Shown here one piece after another: positions 62,282 through 64,000 of a stretch of 64,000 nt of DNA (position 1 is the first letter of the stretch; every line of letters starts with the position of its first letter). The stretch covers positions 1,674,001-1,738,000 of the forward strand of contig NZ_CP009533.1 of NCBI RefSeq assembly GCF_000761155.1, given 5' to 3'. The stretch is from Pseudomonas rhizosphaerae (GTDB taxonomy: Bacteria; Pseudomonadota; Gammaproteobacteria; Pseudomonadales; Pseudomonadaceae). The position numbers and the translations under genes are program-made. The notes beneath the pieces are model-generated. The model worked only from the letters and a program-made list of their open reading frames with translations. It ran no database searches and was not told the origin of the DNA.

Positions 62282-64000
62282 GCCGTGACTCCTGCATCGG
62301 GAGCGGCCAGTGCTGGAGCAGGGTTGCCGGGCAGGGCGATGGATCGCAATGTGTGCAAGGTGAACTCTCGGGTCAGGTCTTGATAGGACAGCACGGGGAC
62401 TTCCAGGTCGTGACGAACCAGCCATTGGCGCAGATAGCGGCGCAGGTCGGCCGATACCATCAATACCACCTGAAAATCGTCGGCCGTGCGGGTGAAGGCC
62501 TGGCGCAACTGCTCCAGCAGACTGTTTCCCAGCACTTCCGGCAGGCTCGCGCCGCGGCCCGATTCGGTTCGGCGCAAGGCCTGGCGGATCGCGTCTTCGG
62601 CAGGCCGGGCCAATACGAAGGCGGCGATGACCCGGTGCTCGTCGGCATAGCGGTGACAGATCTGGCGTGACAACGCACTGCGTGCGTGCTCGCTGAGGAC
62701 ATGCAGCTCGAGGTCGCGCGGCCCCCATTCCACCAACGCCTCGAGCAGGCCACGCAGGTTGCGCACCGCTATGCCCTCGTCGAGCAGGCGCCGGAGGATG
62801 TCGGCCAGGCGCTGCAGCGACGTGTGCCGCAGTGTTTCGCGCACCAGCTCCGGGTAGTCGGCTTCGATCCGGTCGAGCAGGCGACGGGTTTCCTGGATGC
62901 CGATGAAGTCTGCGGCGTAGCGGGTCAGCACGGTCTGCAGATGGGTCCCCAGCGCCAGCTCCAAGCCGTGAAAGCCGATGCCAGCCTGTTCCAGCGCCTC
63001 GCGATGGATATTATCGACCCACAGGGTTTCGCTGCGCCCGACCAGGGCCATGCCATGCTGTGGCTCCACGTCCAGCAATTGCAGGTGCATCGGGTCATCG
63101 CGCACCCACAGATGGGTAGCAGGCAACGGACCTGCGCTGATGGGAACGCCTTCGAGCAGGATCGCGAACTGGTCGGCCGCCATGCCGGTGTCGATTCGAG
63201 TGCCCACCTCGGGCAACTCGATACCCAGCTTGTGCATCACCGCCTGGCGGGCGTCCTCGGCGTGCGCGCGCAGTTCGTCCAGCGTGAGGTGCTGGGCCAG
63301 AGCCTGGCCGACGCGCAACATGATTCGGCGCTCCGGCTCCATCGGCGCCGGCAGGCTTTCATGGTGGGCAGCGGCAGCCGCTGCGTCCGGTGGTTGCATG
63401 GTCGTGGTAGGCAGGGCTTGTGTCAGTGCAGAGCGGGTTTGCCGTCGATGCAAGGCAAACGCTGCCGCACCCAGAATTGCCGAAATGGCCACGAACACGG
63501 CTGCGGGAAAACCGGGAATCAACGCTACGGCCAACAAAATCACGGCGGTCAGGGTCAACGCGCGCTGGTTCGAGCCCAGCTGACCCATGATCTCGCTGCC
63601 CAGATCCTGGTCGTCATCGCTGGCAACCCGCGTCACCACGATCCCGGCCGCCACTGCGATCAGCAGCGCCGGGATCTGTGCGATCAACCCGTCGCCGACG
63701 GTCAGCAGAGAGTAAGTGTGGCTGGCTTCGCTGAACGAAAGGCCGCGCTTGGCCATGCCGATCGCCATGCCGCCGAGCAGGTTGACGAACAGGATCACTA
63801 GGCTTGCGATCGCATCGCCTTTGACGAACTTCATCGCCCCGTCCATCGCCCCGTACATCTGGCTCTCGCGTTCCAGCAGGGCGCGGCGCTGCTTGGCCTG
63901 TGCCGGTTCTATGTCGCCATTGCGCAGGTCGTTGTCGATACTCATCTGCTTGCCGGGCATGGCGTCCAGGGTGAAGCGCGCCGCCACTTCGGCGACCCGT
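62278..64000 (-). CDS. hrcV: Type III secretion export gate HrcV (SctV), partial
   Basis: The last 574 residues or so of an FHIPEP-family export gate; the N-terminus lies beyond the window's right end. It begins in 'TLDAMPGKQMSIDNDLRNGDI', the conserved motif after the FHIPEP repeat. Four membrane helices follow, then the cytoplasmic nonameric ring domain from about residue 205. It overlaps hrcC2 by four bases. No unusual residue was seen in the visible part. Confidence 0.94.
   Translation of the reverse strand, partial: RVAEVAARFTLDAMPGKQMSIDNDLRNGDIEPAQAKQRRALLERESQMYGAMDGAMKFVKGDAIASLVILFVNLLGGMAIGMAKRGLSFSEASHTYSLLTVGDGLIAQIPALLIAVAAGIVVTRVASDDDQDLGSEIMGQLGSNQRALTLTAVILLAVALIPGFPAAVFVAISAILGAAAFALHRRQTRSALTQALPTTTMQPPDAAAAAAHHESLPAPMEPERRIMLRVGQALAQHLTLDELRAHAEDARQAVMHKLGIELPEVGTRIDTGMAADQFAILLEGVPISAGPLPATHLWVRDDPMHLQLLDVEPQHGMALVGRSETLWVDNIHREALEQAGIGFHGLELALGTHLQTVLTRYAADFIGIQETRRLLDRIEADYPELVRETLRHTSLQRLADILRRLLDEGIAVRNLRGLLEALVEWGPRDLELHVLSEHARSALSRQICHRYADEHRVIAAFVLARPAEDAIRQALRRTESGRGASLPEVLGNSLLEQLRQAFTRTADDFQVVLMVSADLRRYLRQWLVRHDLEVPVLSYQDLTREFTLHTLRSIALPGNPAPALAAPDAGVTA

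Noticed and set aside
1..64000. CRISPR arrays or complete insertion sequences
   Set aside because: No spaced direct repeats or transposase-like frames were seen on either strand.

Overview
The window looks like chromosomal DNA of a Pseudomonas species. The reasons are the high GC content, Pseudomonas-type gene families (fused DUF442-sulfide:quinone oxidoreductase, two methyl-accepting chemotaxis proteins, TonB receptors, Hrc-type secretion genes), a CTCCTACG-type palindrome and a FliA-type promoter. It is mostly accessory DNA: several self-contained modules rather than core housekeeping genes. No rRNA gene, CRISPR array, intact tRNA, transposase or integrase is visible.

Left end (1-385): the tail of an RraA-like gene abuts the 3' end of a tRNA-Pro, which keeps the tRNA's downstream terminator. 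This is the usual scar of an element inserted in a tRNA gene. A GCCCA pentamer tract follows. 386-4078 is a sulfide/persulfide detoxification locus: persulfide dioxygenase-like MBL protein, BigR-like thiol sensor, DUF442-SQR fusion and TauE/SafE exporter. 4320-5159 is uppP.

5286-21621 is one minus-strand operon of eleven genes and the most unusual part of the window. It opens with srfA-srfB-srfC. SrfB carries Hsp70/actin-type ATPase motifs and SrfC a dynamin-like GTPase P-loop. Next come a single-pass membrane protein and a periplasmic SH3/VWA protein. After these is a block resembling the TagT-TagS-TagR-TagQ signalling module of type VI secretion (ABC ATPase, FtsX-type permease, formylglycine-enzyme-like protein, two lipoproteins). 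The last gene encodes a transmembrane protein with a periplasmic VWA domain. That protein is laid out like PpkA, but its cytoplasmic part is a SrfA-like domain instead of a kinase. I infer an envelope-spanning machine or sensor in which a T6SS-type periplasmic switch drives SrfABC.

21700-28517 holds an epoxide-hydrolase-like protein, a probable Zur (zinc) regulon (DUF1826, DUF4198 and a TonB receptor, with a clear Zur-like palindrome), a fatty acid desaturase overlapping a PhnD-like binding protein without signal peptide, and a small helical protein. 28678-47649 is a run of common accessory genes: aldo/keto reductase, GGDEF/EAL protein, two chemoreceptors, siderophore receptor, ArsB-like and two MFS transporters, TetR regulator, GAF/EAL protein, MsbA-like ABC exporter, and a CoA-transferase/HMG-CoA-lyase pair.

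47717-64000 is a type III secretion system of the rhizobial-like kind (Rhc-II type) that runs off the right end inside hrcV. The genes on the minus strand, read from right to left, are hrcV, hrcC2, a CpaD-like lipoprotein gene, then after a plus-strand TPR lipoprotein gene, hrcC1, a needle candidate, sctI, hrcJ, sctK, sctL, hrcN, sctO, hrcQ, hrcR, hrcS, hrcT, hrcU and a large HrpK-like protein. The secretin is split; its C-terminal half and neighbours look like Tad pilus outer-membrane parts, and HrcU lacks the NPTH autocleavage motif.
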